The position numbers and the translations under genes are program-made. This document shows positions 12,734 through 13,380 of a DNA stretch of 13,380 bases, one piece after another (position 1 is the first letter of the stretch; each line of letters begins with the position of its first letter). The stretch is from positions 1 through 13,380 of the forward strand of contig CAKQCC010000017.1 of assembly GCA_934216625.1 (NCBI GenBank). The letters run 5' to 3'. The notes under the pieces are model-generated. The model searched no databases. It had not been told where the DNA came from and worked only from the letters and a program-made list of their open reading frames with translations. Origin of the DNA: an uncultured Lactobacillaceae bacterium (GTDB lineage Bacteria > Bacillota > Bacilli > Lactobacillales > Lactobacillaceae).

Positions 12734-13380
12734 TTAATAAACTCCTTTGATTGAATTGTACATTGGCAACAACATGCTGAGGTAAGTCATCATAATCACC
12801 AACCCAATCGTTAAAAACATTAATGGTTGAATTAAGCCGATTAATTTTTCGGATTTCTTAACCATTTTTGAAAAACAAAGTTTAGAATATGACCGTAATT
12901 TTTGGGCTAAAACTGCGGTTGAATCCCCATTGTCAATCAACACCATCATCTGCTTCGGTAAAAAATGATAACGCAAATTAACTTTAGTTACTTTCCGACC
13001 GTGAACAATTAACTCATTAATCTCATGGCCCAAGTTGGCAATTAGCGAACCCGGCGTAAATTTAGTCATAAAAGTCGTAATTTGTTTTAAACTCATTCCG
13101 CATTCCAGCATTAGTGCCAGATTGCTGGCAAAATAATAGGCATAATATTCCCGAAAGACTTTGCCGATTAATGGACACTTTAAAAGTAAATTAACCTTCT
13201 TTAGTTTAGATAGTCGTCGGCCATTAAGAACTAGCAACCAAATTATTCCAATCAGGAGACACGTTACTCCCCCGATAATCAACCAATGATAACTACGAGC
13301 TTGAGTATGATTAAACGTCGCTAGCTGCGGCAAAATAAAAATATGGATCCCGGTGATGATTGTAACCAAAAGCACCGCTA
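12734..13380 (-). CDS. comGB: ComGB, polytopic membrane platform of the competence pilus (partial)
   Basis: This is the C-terminal about 215 residues of the T2SF-type inner-membrane platform protein; the frame stays open to the right edge, so the true start is outside the window. Hydrophobic segments near the visible N-terminal end (two helices) precede the second T2SF domain. That domain carries FREYYAYYFASNLALMLECGMSLKQ, the MMVLIDNGDSTAVLAQKL segment (usually GE-rich), and a final double helix IQPLMFLTIGLVIMMTYLSMLLPMYNSI. Together these are typical of ComGB. It works with the ComGA ATPase, expected upstream, to assemble ComGC. It ends 2 bp before comGC. Confidence 0.93.
   Translation of the reverse strand, partial: AVLLVTIITGIHIFILPQLATFNHTQARSYHWLIIGGVTCLLIGIIWLLVLNGRRLSKLKKVNLLLKCPLIGKVFREYYAYYFASNLALMLECGMSLKQITTFMTKFTPGSLIANLGHEINELIVHGRKVTKVNLRYHFLPKQMMVLIDNGDSTAVLAQKLRSYSKLCFSKMVKKSEKLIGLIQPLMFLTIGLVIMMTYLSMLLPMYNSIKGVY

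Noticed and set aside
1..13380. CRISPR arrays, insertion sequences, prophage or tRNA genes
   Set aside because: No regularly spaced repeats, transposase motifs, phage genes or cloverleaf-like sequences were found by reading both strands.

Overview
The window looks like chromosome from a low-GC member of the Lactobacillaceae (inference). The evidence is Shine-Dalgarno-driven starts with several TTG/GTG codons, a yutD-yutF-TIGR01906 operon, a C69 dipeptidase of PepD type, NlpC/P60 and C39 cell-surface hydrolases with SH3/GW-like repeats, and a comG operon followed by ytxK. The sequence alone does not fix the genus. Every gene but one is on the minus strand.

Layout by region. (1) 1-160: no gene. 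A strong minus-strand promoter (TTGACA, 17 bp, TACATT with TG extension) lies just behind the last gene of the first operon. It drives a leader with a boxA-like element that runs out of the left edge, most likely the start of an rRNA operon. (2) 161-3415, minus: an amino-acid permease of the AAT family, YutD, a HAD-IIA phosphatase (YutF type, TTG start) and a TIGR01906 membrane protein, tightly packed behind a promoter at 3451-3479. (3) 3508-9027, minus: a surface and peptide hydrolase block. In transcription order it holds two tandem paralogous secreted NlpC/P60 proteins, a small two-helix membrane protein, a C69 dipeptidase, an NAD(P)H-binding atypical SDR, and a secreted C39-type cysteine peptidase that has its own extended -10 promoter. 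A clear terminator at 3508-3540 closes the block. (4) 9200-10134, plus: one divergent gene for a secreted protein with a 58-residue Arg/Lys-rich segment right after the signal peptide. It ends at a bidirectional terminator. (5) 10153-13380, minus: the 3' part of a comG operon (comGB partial, comGC, comGD, comGE, comGF, comGG) and then the YtxK-type methyltransferase. comGG is only 59 codons long.

How the genes fit together. The comG products form the competence pseudopilus that brings DNA to the cell surface; ComGC is the major pilin and ComGD/E/F/G are minor pilins. The hydrolase block combines extracytoplasmic murein or peptide cleavage (NlpC/P60, C39) with cytoplasmic dipeptide hydrolysis (PepD), and the block may form a peptide or wall-turnover unit (inference). 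The secreted polybasic protein between the hydrolases and the com operon is the least explained gene. Its charge suggests binding to an anionic polymer such as teichoic acid, DNA or exopolysaccharide. No CRISPR array, insertion sequence or tRNA was seen, and no gene-free stretch exceeds about 220 bases.
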